DNA of 64,000 bases from assembly GCF_014385065.1 (NCBI RefSeq), contig NZ_JACRTA010000003.1, forward strand, positions 248,001 through 312,000, written 5' to 3'. The notes under the pieces are model-generated. The model ran no database searches and had not been told where the DNA came from. It was given only the letters and a program-made list of their open reading frames with translations. Shown here in pieces: positions 34,060 through 42,541 of this stretch. This DNA comes from Lentihominibacter hominis. Lineage in GTDB: Bacteria; Bacillota; Clostridia; Peptostreptococcales; Anaerovoracaceae. The translations under genes were made by a program, and so were the position numbers. Within the stretch, counting starts at the first letter, position 1. The number at the start of each line of letters is the position of its first letter.

Positions 34060-34091
34060 AGAGTCTTTCGTGATCATATGGAGAAAAAATC

Positions 34092-35297
34092 ATGCTTACA
34101 CTTGATAAAATATATCATGCCGCTTTCGTGTTAAAAAATGTGGCCAGAAAAACAGATCTTATAAAAGCTACTAAATTATCGAATAAATGCGAGCTTTATC
34201 TAAAAACAGAAAACCTACAGGAAACCGGAAGTTTTAAGCTCAGAGGCGCATATTACAAAATAAGCCAGCTTACAGAAGAAGAAAAGTCCAGAGGAATTAT
34301 AGCCTGCAGTGCAGGAAATCATGCTCAAGGTGTTGCAATGGCAGCATCCCAAAATGGAATTAAAGCGATTATCTGTATGCCTGACGGAGCGCCCATAAGT
34401 AAAATAGAAGCTACAAAACAACTTGGAGCGGATATCAGACTTGTAAAAGGTGCCTATGATGATGCTTATGCTGAAGCCATCAGAATTCAGGAAGAAACAG
34501 GAGCCACATTTATACATCCATTTAATGATAATGAAGTAATAGCAGGACAGGGCACAATAGGGCTTGAGATTCTCGATGAGATAGAAGACCTTGATGCGAT
34601 TGTAGTTCCTATAGGAGGCGGCGGACTGATTTCCGGAATTGCCTATGCTGTAAAACATCTTAATCCTAATATAAAAATTTACGGTGTGCAGGCCGCAGGT
34701 TCGGCCAGTATGTACGAAAGTAAAATAGCCGGTCATCCTGTAATGCTTGAATCAGCTGCTACATTTGCCGATGGGATAGCTGTTAAACAGCCGGGAGATA
34801 TAACTTTTGACATAGTGGAAAAATACGTAGATAAAATAGTTACTGTAAGTGAAGATGAGATAGCTGCGGCAATACTTGCCCTTATTGAAAAGCAAAAGGT
34901 AATAGCAGAAGGAGCGGGAGCAGTTGCCGTGACTGCAGTCATGTTTGACAAACTTCCATTGGAAGGCAGAAAAGTAGCATGCATCGTTTCAGGAGGAAAT
35001 ATCGATGTTAATATATTGAACCGGGTTATTACCAGAGGCCTTGTTACCAGTGGAAGAAATGCTAATCTTACCATAGCTCTTTCAGATAAACCGGGACAGC
35101 TTCAGCAAGTAGCTGAAATAATTGCGCGGTGCGGAGGCAATGTGGTAGCAGTTCACCATGATCGTGCTGATGCCAATATGGCAATAACGAGTTGTTTTCT
35201 TAAAATAGCACTTGAAACAAGAGATCATGCCCAGATAGACGAAATAAAAAATGAACTTTCAAAGGAAGGCTTTACAATAGTTACAGAAAGAGTTTAA
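34092..35297 (+). CDS. ilvA: Threonine ammonia-lyase
   Basis: PLP enzyme (401 residues) that deaminates threonine to 2-oxobutanoate and ammonia, for isoleucine synthesis or threonine fermentation. The PLP lysine is in GSFKLRGAYYK; SAGNHAQGVA, GGGGLISGIA and IVSGGNID are signature loops. The C-terminal 80 residues form one ACT-like domain. This length with one ACT domain matches the clostridial/TdcB-like form. GGAG stands 8 bases before ATG 34092. No other branched-chain genes are nearby, so a catabolic role is plausible. Confidence 0.9.
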   Translation: MLTLDKIYHAAFVLKNVARKTDLIKATKLSNKCELYLKTENLQETGSFKLRGAYYKISQLTEEEKSRGIIACSAGNHAQGVAMAASQNGIKAIICMPDGAPISKIEATKQLGADIRLVKGAYDDAYAEAIRIQEETGATFIHPFNDNEVIAGQGTIGLEILDEIEDLDAIVVPIGGGGLISGIAYAVKHLNPNIKIYGVQAAGSASMYESKIAGHPVMLESAATFADGIAVKQPGDITFDIVEKYVDKIVTVSEDEIAAAILALIEKQKVIAEGAGAVAVTAVMFDKLPLEGRKVACIVSGGNIDVNILNRVITRGLVTSGRNANLTIALSDKPGQLQQVAEIIARCGGNVVAVHHDRADANMAITSCFLKIALETRDHAQIDEIKNELSKEGFTIVTERV

Positions 35298-35312
35298 AGA
35301 AAGGGTGTCTAT

Positions 35313-36080
35313 ATGAGTCTGTATAATATTTACTTTAGTCCCACCGGGGGTACCAAAAAGGTAGCTGATATTATTGCTTCCCAGCTTGATAAGGATCATA
35401 TTGATTTAGATATGATAAAAAAACCTGATGCTGTAGAAAAATTAAAACTCGATCAGAATGATATCTGCATTATTTCAGTTCCTTCCTATGGAGGGCGAGT
35501 TCCTGCTATAGTTTTGGAACATTTAAATAAGACAGTCGGAAACGGAGCAAAAACCATCTTAGTGGCAGTCTACGGAAACCGTCATATTGACGATACGTTA
35601 ATAGAGCTTTATGATTCACTAAACAACAGAGGATTTTTTTGTTTGGCAGCGATAGAAGCTGTTGCAGAACATTCTCTTATGCATCAATTCGCAGCAGGAA
35701 GACCTGACACAAAGGACAAGAACGAGCTTTATAATTTTGCAGTACAAATCAAACTGGCATTAAAAGAAGACCGCAACTATTCAAAACTTCATATTCCCGG
35801 TAGTCATCATTATAAAGAATACAACGGAGTTCCCATTAAACCCATCACAACTTCAAGATGTAATAAGTGTGGAATTTGTGCAGAAGAATGTCCGGTAAAT
35901 GCTATTTCTAAAGATAATCCCCAAAACACAGACAAAGAAATCTGTATTTCATGCATGCACTGTGTTTCTGTCTGTCCCGAAAAAGCCAGACAGACTAGCA
36001 AAATAATGACTTTTGTGGCTTCTCAAAAGTTTAAGAAAGTCTGTTCGGGGCGAAAGGAAAATAAACTGTATCTGAATTAA
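35313..36080 (+). CDS. EFR1-type flavodoxin-ferredoxin protein
   Basis: Redox protein of 255 residues with a flavodoxin-like half (YFSPTGGTKKVADII binds FMN phosphate) and a two-cluster ferredoxin tail: CNKCGICAEECP and CISCMHCVSVCP, each able to hold one 4Fe-4S cluster. This is the EFRl arrangement common in anaerobic Firmicutes; it probably passes electrons between partners in the cytoplasm, but no specific partner is encoded next to it. AAAGGGTG precedes ATG 35313. Confidence 0.9.
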   Translation: MSLYNIYFSPTGGTKKVADIIASQLDKDHIDLDMIKKPDAVEKLKLDQNDICIISVPSYGGRVPAIVLEHLNKTVGNGAKTILVAVYGNRHIDDTLIELYDSLNNRGFFCLAAIEAVAEHSLMHQFAAGRPDTKDKNELYNFAVQIKLALKEDRNYSKLHIPGSHHYKEYNGVPIKPITTSRCNKCGICAEECPVNAISKDNPQNTDKEICISCMHCVSVCPEKARQTSKIMTFVASQKFKKVCSGRKENKLYLN

Positions 36081-36089
36081 ATACATTGA

Positions 36090-36101
36090 GAACAGGTGTT
36101 T
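36090..36101 (+). promoter_or_regulatory. LexA-type SOS box 1
   Basis: GAACAGGTGTTT fits the Firmicutes LexA operator core GAACRNRYGTTY at every position. It lies 10 bp upstream of the -35 of the yneA-like promoter. Confidence 0.65.
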
Positions 36102-36111
36102 ACTTTTTTCA

Positions 36112-36140
36112 TTGACAAAGAACGCACATTCTGCTATACT
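36112..36140 (+). promoter_or_regulatory. Strong SigA promoter of the yneA-like gene
   Basis: A perfect -35 TTGACA (36112-36117), a 17-bp spacer, and TATACT (36135-36140). Flanked on both sides by SOS boxes, as expected for a tightly repressed damage-induced gene. Confidence 0.88.
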
Positions 36141-36154
36141 ATTATCAAACAGAA

Positions 36155-36167
36155 GAACAAATGTTTG
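36155..36167 (+). promoter_or_regulatory. LexA-type SOS box 2
   Basis: GAACAAATGTTTG fits the LexA core GAACRNRYGTTYS fully and lies just after the transcription start region, a typical repressing position. It is embedded in a larger dyad, TATCAAAC (36143-36150) and GTTTGATA (36163-36170). Confidence 0.78.
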
Positions 36168-36191
36168 ATAAAGAGGAAGTGAGGGCTGTCA

Positions 36192-36506
36192 ATGAGATCA
36201 CATAAAAGGAAAAAATACAAAATATCATCGAAGCTCAGATTTATAACATCCATAGTAGTTATGGCCGGACTGTCAATAGGTATTTTAGGAGCTGTTTCAG
36301 GACTTAATATTTCACGAGCTGTAACAAAGCAAGAGTATATAAAAGTAGAAATTTGCTATGGAGACACATTGTGGAATATTGCCAATACATATAAATCCGA
36401 TGATACAGATACAAGAAAAGCAGTATATGAAATATGCAGAACAAACGATATCGAAGCTTCTGATCTGATACCCGGAATGATTATATCCATACCTGAAGAT
36501 TTATAA
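36192..36506 (+). CDS. yneA: YneA-like SOS cell-division suppressor with LysM domain
   Basis: A 104-residue membrane protein: basic N-terminus, one helix (about 18-40), then an extracellular LysM domain (IKVEICYGDTLWNIANTY, ending IPGMIISIPEDL). Bacillus YneA has the same size and plan and halts septation during DNA damage. The promoter here carries two LexA boxes, supporting this assignment. AGAGGAAGTGAGG precedes ATG 36192. In Bacillus yneA lies beside lexA; no lexA is in this window, and the gene is alone, closed by a terminator. Confidence 0.82.
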   Translation: MRSHKRKKYKISSKLRFITSIVVMAGLSIGILGAVSGLNISRAVTKQEYIKVEICYGDTLWNIANTYKSDDTDTRKAVYEICRTNDIEASDLIPGMIISIPEDL

Positions 36507-36530
36507 AAAGTAAAAATGAGAGAAAATCAT

Positions 36531-36569
36531 AACAAAACCTCTTTGAGATAAATACAGAGAGGTTTTGTT
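36531..36569. terminator. Terminator after yneA
   Basis: AACAAAACCTCT (36531-36542) and AGAGGTTTTGTT (36558-36569) form a perfect 12-bp stem. The stem itself ends in TTTTGTTATATT on the plus strand. Confidence 0.8.
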
Positions 36570-36590
36570 ATATTAGTAAAAAAAGAGTTT

Positions 36591-36634
36591 AACTATTCCC
36601 ATAATTATGATTATAGGAATAGTTGCTTTTTATC
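36591..36634. terminator. Bidirectional terminator between yneA and ruvX
   Basis: AACTATTCC (36591-36599) and GGAATAGTT (36616-36624) form a 9-bp stem. GCTTTTTAT follows on the plus strand, and on the minus strand a run of seven T follows AAACTC, so it can also end the ruvX transcript. Confidence 0.75.
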
Positions 36635-36649
36635 CTATATACTCTCGTC

Positions 36650-37078
36650 TTATTTCAATGTATCCAGATATCCCTGCAGTATAATAACTGCAGCCTGTTT
36701 ATCTATTACCTTCTTTCTTTTTCCTCTGCTGACATCTGCTTCTATGAGAATTTTTTCAGCCATTACTGTAGTTAGACGTTCATCATAGAATTCAATTTTT
36801 ATATGAGACATACCGCTGCTTTTCATTTTGTTTTGCAGCATAGTTTTAAACTCGTAAACTTTTTCGGTCTGCGGACTATCTGTTCCGTCAAGTCTCTTGG
36901 GAAGTCCTATTACTACGGTATCACAGTCAAACTCCTTTATATAATCCATGACTTTTCCGGAATCCTTTCGTATACCTATACGTTCTATAGTAGTAACTCC
37001 CTGCGCCGTTATATTGAGAGCATCGCTTACTGCTACACCTATAGTTTTATCTCCTACATCGAGAGCCAGTTTTTTCAT
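36650..37078 (-). CDS. ruvX: RuvX/YqgF Holliday-junction resolvase-type nuclease
   Basis: RNase H-fold protein (142 residues) implicated in pre-16S rRNA end processing and recombination. It starts with ALDVGDKTIGVAVSD, has VVIGLPKRLDG in the middle and EFYDERLTTVMAEKIL, then DKQAAVIILQGYLD at the end. AAAGGAA lies just before ATG 37078; a longer in-frame start at 37102 has no ribosome site. It follows ireB after a terminator-like hairpin, and alaS lies further up: the alaS-ireB-ruvX cluster is usual in Firmicutes. Confidence 0.94.
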   Translation of the reverse strand: MKKLALDVGDKTIGVAVSDALNITAQGVTTIERIGIRKDSGKVMDYIKEFDCDTVVIGLPKRLDGTDSPQTEKVYEFKTMLQNKMKSSGMSHIKIEFYDERLTTVMAEKILIEADVSRGKRKKVIDKQAAVIILQGYLDTLK

Positions 37079-37131
37079 TGATTTATTCCTTTCTGTTTGC
37101 ATTTATGCGCTTCAAGATTTAGATAGATCAT

Positions 37132-37161
37132 AAAAAAAGGCGGACATTTCTGTTCGCCTTT
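37132..37161 (-). terminator. Terminator between ireB and ruvX
   Basis: AAAGGCGGACA (37136-37146) and TGTTCGCCTTT (37151-37161) pair over 11 bp with one G-T, followed by a T-run on the minus strand. It may reduce rather than stop read-through into ruvX, since no separate ruvX promoter is obvious. Confidence 0.8.
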
Positions 37162-37175
37162 GAAATCTCTGTTGA

Positions 37176-37424
37176 TTATCTGTGGAGGTACGCTCTGATA
37201 AGTTCTTCAACAAGATCATCTCTTTCTATTCTTCCCATAACATTCCTTGCATTATTATGGCTCGTAATATAGGAAGGATCTCCTGATAAAATATAACCTA
37301 CCATCTGGTCGATAGCGTTATATCCTCTTTCCTCTAATGCATCATATACTATATTTAAAATTTCTTCAATAGTTCTCTGCTCTACTTTATCGAAATTATC
37401 ATACATTCTAGTTTGCCTATCCAT
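37176..37424 (-). CDS. ireB: IreB family regulatory phosphoprotein (UPF0297)
   Basis: An 82-residue protein of the UPF0297/IreB family; in Enterococcus IreB is phosphorylated on Thr by the IreK kinase and lowers cephalosporin resistance. The N-terminus [12 protein letters not shown] contains Thr at the usual phospho-site; then [37 protein letters not shown] and [19 protein letters not shown] places the start at ATG 37424 or the ATG just before (37427). It has its own promoter and lies between alaS and ruvX. Confidence 0.94.
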   Translation of the reverse strand: MDRQTRMYDNFDKVEQRTIEEILNIVYDALEERGYNAIDQMVGYILSGDPSYITSHNNARNVMGRIERDDLVEELIRAYLHR

Positions 37425-37454
37425 CATATAACCTCCGTTCATCTATATATTGGA

Positions 37455-37484
37455 ATTATAACATTTCCTCTGTTAAAAATACAA
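37455..37484 (-). promoter_or_regulatory. SigA promoter for ireB (extended -10)
   Basis: On the minus strand TTGTAT (37479-37484), an 18-bp spacer, and TATAAT (37455-37460) preceded by TGT. The start point would be about 20 bases before the ireB ATG. Confidence 0.7.
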
Positions 37485-37486
37485 GG

Positions 37487-37523
37487 GAAAAAGTATAATT
37501 ACACAAAATTATCACATGTAATT
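37487..37523 (-). terminator. Possible terminator of alaS
   Basis: On the minus strand a 7-bp stem, AATTACA (37517-37523) with TGTAATT (37497-37503), is followed after TATAC by TTTTT. The stem is AT-rich, so it may be weak. Confidence 0.45.
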
Positions 37524-37530
37524 TATTATA

Positions 37531-40149
37531 TTATAACAATTCTTCAGCTTTTGCAAAGGCAGCAGAAATTTTGTTCGGGTCTTTAGCTCCAGCTTGAGCC
37601 ATATCTGCTTTTCCGCCGCCGCCGCCACCTGCTGCAGCTGCAATTTCTTTTATCATTTTTCCTGCATGGAACCCTTTTTCAACTACATCATCAGTCAGTG
37701 AAACAAGGAATGTGACTTTGCCATCAGCTACTGCAGCGAATATCATCGCTGTATTTTTACTGTTTACTTTGATTTGATCTGATAAATCTCTCAGGTCATT
37801 GATATTATAATCATCAAACTGTTTCATGATAAGCCTTATTCCGTTTATTTCTTTGGCGTTACCTATGATATTATCAAGAGACTTACTCATTTCGGCTTTT
37901 TTCAGCTCATTTATTTCCTTTTTTAAAGATTTCACTTCATCTGATACGGATATTGCTTTATCCACTATATTATCTCGGCTTGATCTTAGGGCTTCCGCAG
38001 CCTGATTGATAACTATTTCGCTTTCATTGAATTTCTTTAACAATCCCTGCCCTGTTATAGCTTCTATTCTTCTTACCCCTGATGCTACTCCTGATTCTGA
38101 GAGTATTTTGAATAAACCTATTTGCCCTATGTTGCTTACATGTGTGCCTCCGCAGAATTCTTTACTGTAATTACCGATAGAAACGACTCTCACAGTATCT
38201 CCGTATTTTTCTCCGAATAATGCTGTTGCGCCTTCTTTAAAAGCTTCTTCAGCCGGCATTACTTTGGTAGTAACTTCTATAAAGCGGCTTATTTTATCAT
38301 TTACAATAGCTTCAACTTTATTTATCTCATCCTTTGTCATGGCCTGGAAATGATTGAAATCAAATCTGAGTCCGTCTTTAGTCACTGATGATCCAGCTTG
38401 TTTTATATGATCCCCAAGAACGTCCTTGAGAGCTTTATGGAGCAAATGCGTAGCTGTATGATTTGCCGAAATCATATTCCTTGAAGGTACATCCGGCATA
38501 CACAATACACTGTCGCCTTTGTTCACTGTACCTTTAATCACTTTTATTTTATGAACAAAAACGCTCTGAGCTTTAGTAACCTCCATTACTTCGGCAGTAA
38601 AATCATCATTGGATATTATTCCGGTATCGTATATCTGACCTCCGCTTTCTGCGTAAAATGAAGTTTTATCCAGAACCATTCTGCATACTGCACCTTCTTG
38701 GACAGAATCAAGCATCTCCTTATCCTGCAGTATTGCCTTTACAGTTGCCTCCTGCATCATGACTGTATATCCTGTAAACTTGGTCTCTCCTTCAAGAGAA
38801 AGGCCTGCAGCTGCTTCTTCCCAGCCTGCACCTTCCATTTCCTGCTCCACTTGCGAGCGTTTTTTCTGCTGCGCCATAGCTCTTTTAAATCCTTCAAGAT
38901 CAACAGTATATCCTGATTCCTCAAGTATTTCTCTTGTTAAATCTATAGGAAAACCATAAGTGTCGTGAAGCTTAAATGCCTTATCTCCCTCTAAAACGTT
39001 CTGTCCTAAAGTTTTCATCTCGTCCGTATATCCATTTATTATTTTCATTCCTTGGTCTATAGTAGAAGCAAATTTTTCTTCTTCTACAGCAACAACCTTC
39101 TTTATCATTTCACGTCTTGTCTCAAGCTCAGGATAAGCTTTTCCGGAAACATCAATAACTCTGTCGCAAAGTGCTGAAAGAAACGGCCCTTCTATACCTA
39201 ACATCCTGCCATGTCTGGCTGCACGTCTTATAAGTCTTCTCAGAACATATTCCCTTCCTTCGTTACCCGGAAGTATTGAATCTCCTATCATAAATGTCAT
39301 AGATCTGAGATGGTCAGTTATTATTCTTATTGAAACATCTGTAGATGCAGCCCCGCTTTCATATTTCACACCTGAAACTCCCACAACACCATCTAATATA
39401 TATTTTATAGTATCTATATCAAATATGGATTCAACATCCTGCATTATACATGCCAGACGTTCAATTCCCATACCTGTATCAATGTTAGGATGAGCCAAAT
39501 CCGAATAATTGCCTTCTTCATCTCTATTAAACTGAGTAAATACATGATTCCAGAATTCCACATATCGGTCACATTCACAGCCCGGTTTGCAGTCAGGATT
39601 GTCGCAACCGTATTTTTCACCTCTGTCATAATAAATTTCAGAACACGGACCGCACGGACCTGTTCCGATTTCCCAGAAATTATCGTCTTTGCCTAAACGT
39701 ACGATTCTGTCCTCAGGCATACCTATAGTGTCTCGCCAAATAGCATAGGCATCATCGTCATCTTCATATACAGTGGCCCACAGCTTGTCCGTAGGCATTT
39801 TGAGAACTTCTGTTATAAATTCCCATCCCCATGTGAGAGATTCTTTTTTAAAATAATCTCCAAAAGAAAAGCTTCCCAGCATTTCAAAAAATGTACCATG
39901 TCTTGATGTGAAGCCTACATTTTCAATATCTCCCGTTCTGATACATTTCTGACATGTAGTCATACGCTTTGCCGGAGGAGTCTCCAGCCCTGCAAAATAC
40001 GGCTTTAAAGGCGCCATGCCCGAATTTATGAGAAGAAGACTTTTATCCTTTTCAGGTATGAGAGGAAAACTCTGTTGCCTGTAATGATCCTTCGACTGAT
40101 AAAAGCTTAAAAATAATTCTCTGATATCATTTAAACCCATTTTTTTCAT
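37531..40149 (-). CDS. alaS: Alanine-tRNA ligase
   Basis: Charges tRNA-Ala (872 residues, full length). N-terminal class II core: MGLNDIRELFLSFYQSKDH, then SGMAPLKPYF, TSRHGTFFEMLGSFSFGDYF and EIGTGPCGPCSEIYYD. The editing domain has HTATHLLHKAL and CGGTHVSNIGQIG zinc motifs; the C-terminal C-Ala part ends GGKADMAQAGA. ATG 40149 is preceded by AGGAGG about 12 bases upstream; ATG 40140 also fits. The promoter lies within 100 bases and the leader is short, so there is no room for a T-box. Confidence 0.97.
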   Translation of the reverse strand: MKKMGLNDIRELFLSFYQSKDHYRQQSFPLIPEKDKSLLLINSGMAPLKPYFAGLETPPAKRMTTCQKCIRTGDIENVGFTSRHGTFFEMLGSFSFGDYFKKESLTWGWEFITEVLKMPTDKLWATVYEDDDDAYAIWRDTIGMPEDRIVRLGKDDNFWEIGTGPCGPCSEIYYDRGEKYGCDNPDCKPGCECDRYVEFWNHVFTQFNRDEEGNYSDLAHPNIDTGMGIERLACIMQDVESIFDIDTIKYILDGVVGVSGVKYESGAASTDVSIRIITDHLRSMTFMIGDSILPGNEGREYVLRRLIRRAARHGRMLGIEGPFLSALCDRVIDVSGKAYPELETRREMIKKVVAVEEEKFASTIDQGMKIINGYTDEMKTLGQNVLEGDKAFKLHDTYGFPIDLTREILEESGYTVDLEGFKRAMAQQKKRSQVEQEMEGAGWEEAAAGLSLEGETKFTGYTVMMQEATVKAILQDKEMLDSVQEGAVCRMVLDKTSFYAESGGQIYDTGIISNDDFTAEVMEVTKAQSVFVHKIKVIKGTVNKGDSVLCMPDVPSRNMISANHTATHLLHKALKDVLGDHIKQAGSSVTKDGLRFDFNHFQAMTKDEINKVEAIVNDKISRFIEVTTKVMPAEEAFKEGATALFGEKYGDTVRVVSIGNYSKEFCGGTHVSNIGQIGLFKILSESGVASGVRRIEAITGQGLLKKFNESEIVINQAAEALRSSRDNIVDKAISVSDEVKSLKKEINELKKAEMSKSLDNIIGNAKEINGIRLIMKQFDDYNINDLRDLSDQIKVNSKNTAMIFAAVADGKVTFLVSLTDDVVEKGFHAGKMIKEIAAAAGGGGGGKADMAQAGAKDPNKISAAFAKAEELL

Positions 40150-40212
40150 GATAATTATTGTCCTCCTAAAAATTAGATACGCACACATGCAAAATGTGAT
40201 ATCTGACTTCTA

Positions 40213-40241
40213 ATTATAGCAGAAAAACATTAGAATTTCAA
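40213..40241 (-). promoter_or_regulatory. SigA promoter for alaS
   Basis: On the minus strand TTGAAA (40236-40241), exactly 17 bp, then TATAAT (40213-40218). The leader to alaS is about 55 nt. Confidence 0.8.
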
Positions 40242-40242
40242 T

Positions 40243-40266
40243 AAAATTGACGCCTTACGGCGTCAA
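40243..40266 (-). terminator. Terminator after the 54-residue membrane protein gene
   Basis: On the minus strand TTGACGCC-GTAA-GGCGTCAA (40247-40266), a perfect 8-bp GNRA-type loop hairpin, followed by TTTTATT. It lies right against the alaS promoter. Confidence 0.75.
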
Positions 40267-40277
40267 TCTCTCTACTC

Positions 40278-40442
40278 TTATGATGTTAATTTTTCAGCGG
40301 CTTTTTTTATCTCTTCAACAGCATCCATTACATCTTCTTTTACATTGCATCTGCTGCCTGCATCCATAAGCATGTATACATGCATGCCTACGATGGCGCC
40401 GGCAAGTCCGATTCCCAGTATAGTATTACAAGCTTTTCCCAT
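40278..40442 (-). CDS. Small membrane protein, 54 residues (hypothetical)
   Basis: A short gene with a perfect ribosome site (AGGAGGTG) seven bases before ATG 40442 and stop TAA at 40278-40280. The product starts MGKACNTILGIGLAGAIVGM (one membrane helix, Gly-rich), has two Cys (positions 5 and 32), and ends in an amphipathic helix DVMDAVEEIKKAAEKLTS. The plan (Gly-rich anchor plus charged helix) resembles a very small YtxH-like protein, but I cannot assign a family. It stands alone between the pyr operon terminator and the alaS promoter and has its own terminator. Confidence 0.8.
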   Translation of the reverse strand: MGKACNTILGIGLAGAIVGMHVYMLMDAGSRCNVKEDVMDAVEEIKKAAEKLTS

Positions 40443-40462
40443 ATGATGCACCTCCTGTTCAC

Positions 40463-40490
40463 GTGAAAAGGCTGTCTTTTGACAGCCTTT
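40463..40490 (-). terminator. Terminator of the pyr operon
   Basis: AAAGGCTGTC-TTTT-GACAGCCTTT (40467-40490), a perfect 10-bp stem. On the minus strand it is followed by TTTTC, closing the pyr transcript. Confidence 0.85.
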
Positions 40491-40517
40491 ATTATATGCA
40501 AATTTTATGAATATATT

Positions 40518-40934
40518 CTATTTTGCTTTGCTTTCACAATAAATACATCTGTATACTCTGTTTTCTTTATCAGTAAGTCTGAAAACATGGGAAAGTTCCT
40601 GTTCTGTAGTAGTTATGCATCTCGGATTTTTACATTTTATTACATCTACTATTTCTGTAGGCGGAGCTATATGAGTTCTTTTCGCCAGCTTACCGTTTTC
40701 AATAATATTCACTGTGATTCGAGGATCCACATAACCGATGGCATCAAGATTGACATCTATTATACGATCTATCTTGATAATATCTTTCCTGCCCAGCTTT
40801 TGACTCTCAGCATTTTTTATGAGAGCTACCTGACAGTCCAGAGAATCAAGGCCTAATATTTTATAAAGTCTCATGCCTTCACCTGCTTTAATGTGATCCA
40901 GTACTATTCCGTTTTCTATCTTTCCTATAATCAT
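40518..40934 (-). CDS. pyrI: Aspartate carbamoyltransferase regulatory subunit
   Basis: Allosteric subunit of aspartate transcarbamoylase (138 residues, slightly shorter than the E. coli 153). It binds CTP/ATP through the N-terminal domain (IENGIVLDHIKAGEGMRLYKIL) and contacts PyrB by a C-terminal zinc domain: CKNPRC then CIYC give the four-Cys site. It starts right after the pyrB stop. Its presence implies feedback control of the pathway at enzyme level. Confidence 0.95.
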   Translation of the reverse strand: MIIGKIENGIVLDHIKAGEGMRLYKILGLDSLDCQVALIKNAESQKLGRKDIIKIDRIIDVNLDAIGYVDPRITVNIIENGKLAKRTHIAPPTEIVDVIKCKNPRCITTTEQELSHVFRLTDKENRVYRCIYCESKAK

Positions 40935-41849
40935 TTATTTCACCTCCAAAAGCTTGAGAATAAGCGCCATTCTTATGAATTTTCCGTTGAGAACCTGTTC
41001 AAAATATCTGGCTCTGGGATCATCGTCTACTGCTACGGATATTTCGTTTACACGCGGAAGTGGATGAAGTATGCTGAGGTCCTCCTTGGCGTTAATCAGC
41101 TTATCCGGTGTCAAAATGTAGCTGTCCTTCAATCTTATATAGTCCTGCTCGTTAAAGAAACGTTCCCTCTGTACTCTTGTCATATAAAGTATATCCAACT
41201 GTGGCATTGCAGCTTCAAGATCTGTAGTCTCAACATATTCCATGCCATTTTTCTCCAGAACCTCATGTTTGAGGTATTCAGGAATTTTAAGCTCTTCCGG
41301 CGATATAAGCATGAATTTTACATTTTTATATCTTGACATAGCTCCTATCAGAGAGTGTACTGTTCTTCCGAATTTAAGATCGCCGCAGAATCCTATAGTT
41401 AAATCATTGAATCTTCCCTTTTCTCGGCTTATTGTAAGTAAATCTGTCAATGTCTGCGTCGGATGATTGTGACCTCCGTCTCCGGCGTTTATAATAGGTA
41501 CAGTTGACTTTCTTGAAGCAACCATAGGCGCACCTTCCTTAGGATGCCTCATGGCGATTATATCGGCATAAGAGCCTACAGTTCTGATGGTGTCAGAAAC
41601 ACTTTCGCCTTTTGCGGCGGAAGAACTCTGAGCTTCCGAAAATCCAAGTACATTGCCGCCCAGCTCATACATTGCCGCCTCAAAGCTGAGTCTCGTCCTT
41701 GTGGATGGTTCAAAGAACAGGGTGGCCAGCTTCTTGCCTTTGCACTTTTCAGCATATTTACCGGGATTATCTATGATATCCTTTGCAACACTTATCATTT
41801 CGTCGATTTCACCTGTGGTCAGCTCCATAATATCAATTAAATGTTTCAT
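40935..41849 (-). CDS. pyrB: Aspartate carbamoyltransferase catalytic subunit
   Basis: Joins carbamoyl phosphate and aspartate, the committed step of pyrimidine synthesis (304 residues). Motifs: [16 protein letters not shown] (carbamoyl-phosphate loop), the catalytic-region [24 protein letters not shown], and [21 protein letters not shown] precedes ATG 41849. It is adjacent to pyrI, matching the pyrBI pair that assembles as a holoenzyme. Confidence 0.97.
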   Translation of the reverse strand: MKHLIDIMELTTGEIDEMISVAKDIIDNPGKYAEKCKGKKLATLFFEPSTRTRLSFEAAMYELGGNVLGFSEAQSSSAAKGESVSDTIRTVGSYADIIAMRHPKEGAPMVASRKSTVPIINAGDGGHNHPTQTLTDLLTISREKGRFNDLTIGFCGDLKFGRTVHSLIGAMSRYKNVKFMLISPEELKIPEYLKHEVLEKNGMEYVETTDLEAAMPQLDILYMTRVQRERFFNEQDYIRLKDSYILTPDKLINAKEDLSILHPLPRVNEISVAVDDDPRARYFEQVLNGKFIRMALILKLLEVK

Positions 41850-41888
41850 TCTTACCTCCTGTTTTTAAAATCACAACAACACAAACGA

Positions 41889-42521
41889 TTATTTTTTCAT
41901 CCAGCTTTCATCCTGTGGATTGTCTCTGAATGCCATAAGTCTCTTTATATCCGATTCTTCAATATATCCCGTCTCTGCCGCAGCAAGAGCTACTGCATCA
42001 AAATCCGTAAGGCTTATATTTTTCACATTGGCAGCCGCCATTCTGTCAATTCCCTTTTTCATTCCATATGTAAAAATGCTGACGATACCAAGAACATCGG
42101 CACCTGCTTCTCTTAAAGCCTCAACAACATCTATGACACTGCCTCCTGTGGAGATTAGATCTTCTATTACCACAACCTTCTGTCCCTTTTCAAGCCTTCC
42201 TTCGATGCGGTTGCCTCTGCCGTGATCCTTTGCTCCCGAACGCACATATCCCATAGGAAGATTCAGTATATGCCCGGCTATTGCAGCATGAGCTATGCCC
42301 GCCGTACTCGTTCCCATAAGAACCTCCGCATCGGGATAATTTTCCTTTACGGTATCGGCTATTGCCTGCTCCACCTTATCTCTGACTTTAGGAGCTGTAA
42401 GTATAAGCCTGTTGTCACAGTACACAGGACTTTTTATTCCGCTTGCCCATGTAAAAGGTTTAGCCGGACTCAGAAAAACTGCTTCGATTTCAAGTAAGCT
42501 TTTGGCGATTTCTTTTCTCAC
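41889..42521 (-). CDS. pyrE: Orotate phosphoribosyltransferase
   Basis: Converts orotate and PRPP to OMP (210 residues). The PRPP site is VVVIEDLISTGGSVIDV; GTSTAGIAHAAIAG and YVRSGAKDHGRGNRIEG are active-site loops. The best start is GTG 42521, six bases after AGGAGG; the ATG a little upstream leads into a stop in its own frame, and a farther upstream in-frame ATG has no ribosome site. It follows pyrF directly in the operon. Confidence 0.95.
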   Translation of the reverse strand: MRKEIAKSLLEIEAVFLSPAKPFTWASGIKSPVYCDNRLILTAPKVRDKVEQAIADTVKENYPDAEVLMGTSTAGIAHAAIAGHILNLPMGYVRSGAKDHGRGNRIEGRLEKGQKVVVIEDLISTGGSVIDVVEALREAGADVLGIVSIFTYGMKKGIDRMAAANVKNISLTDFDAVALAAAETGYIEESDIKRLMAFRDNPQDESWMKK

Positions 42522-42541
42522 ATCATACCTCCTGATACACA

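Noticed and set aside
36112..36140. Divergent lexA gene beside the yneA-like promoter
   Set aside because: The upstream gene is a co-directional flavodoxin/ferredoxin protein; no LexA-like frame is present on either strand.
40150..40246. T-box leader for alaS
   Set aside because: The promoter is only about 60 bases from the start codon and no T-box core is present.
40479..40856. 125-residue frame on the plus strand over pyrI
   Set aside because: It is antisense to a gene with clear PyrI zinc and nucleotide motifs and has no family signal of its own.
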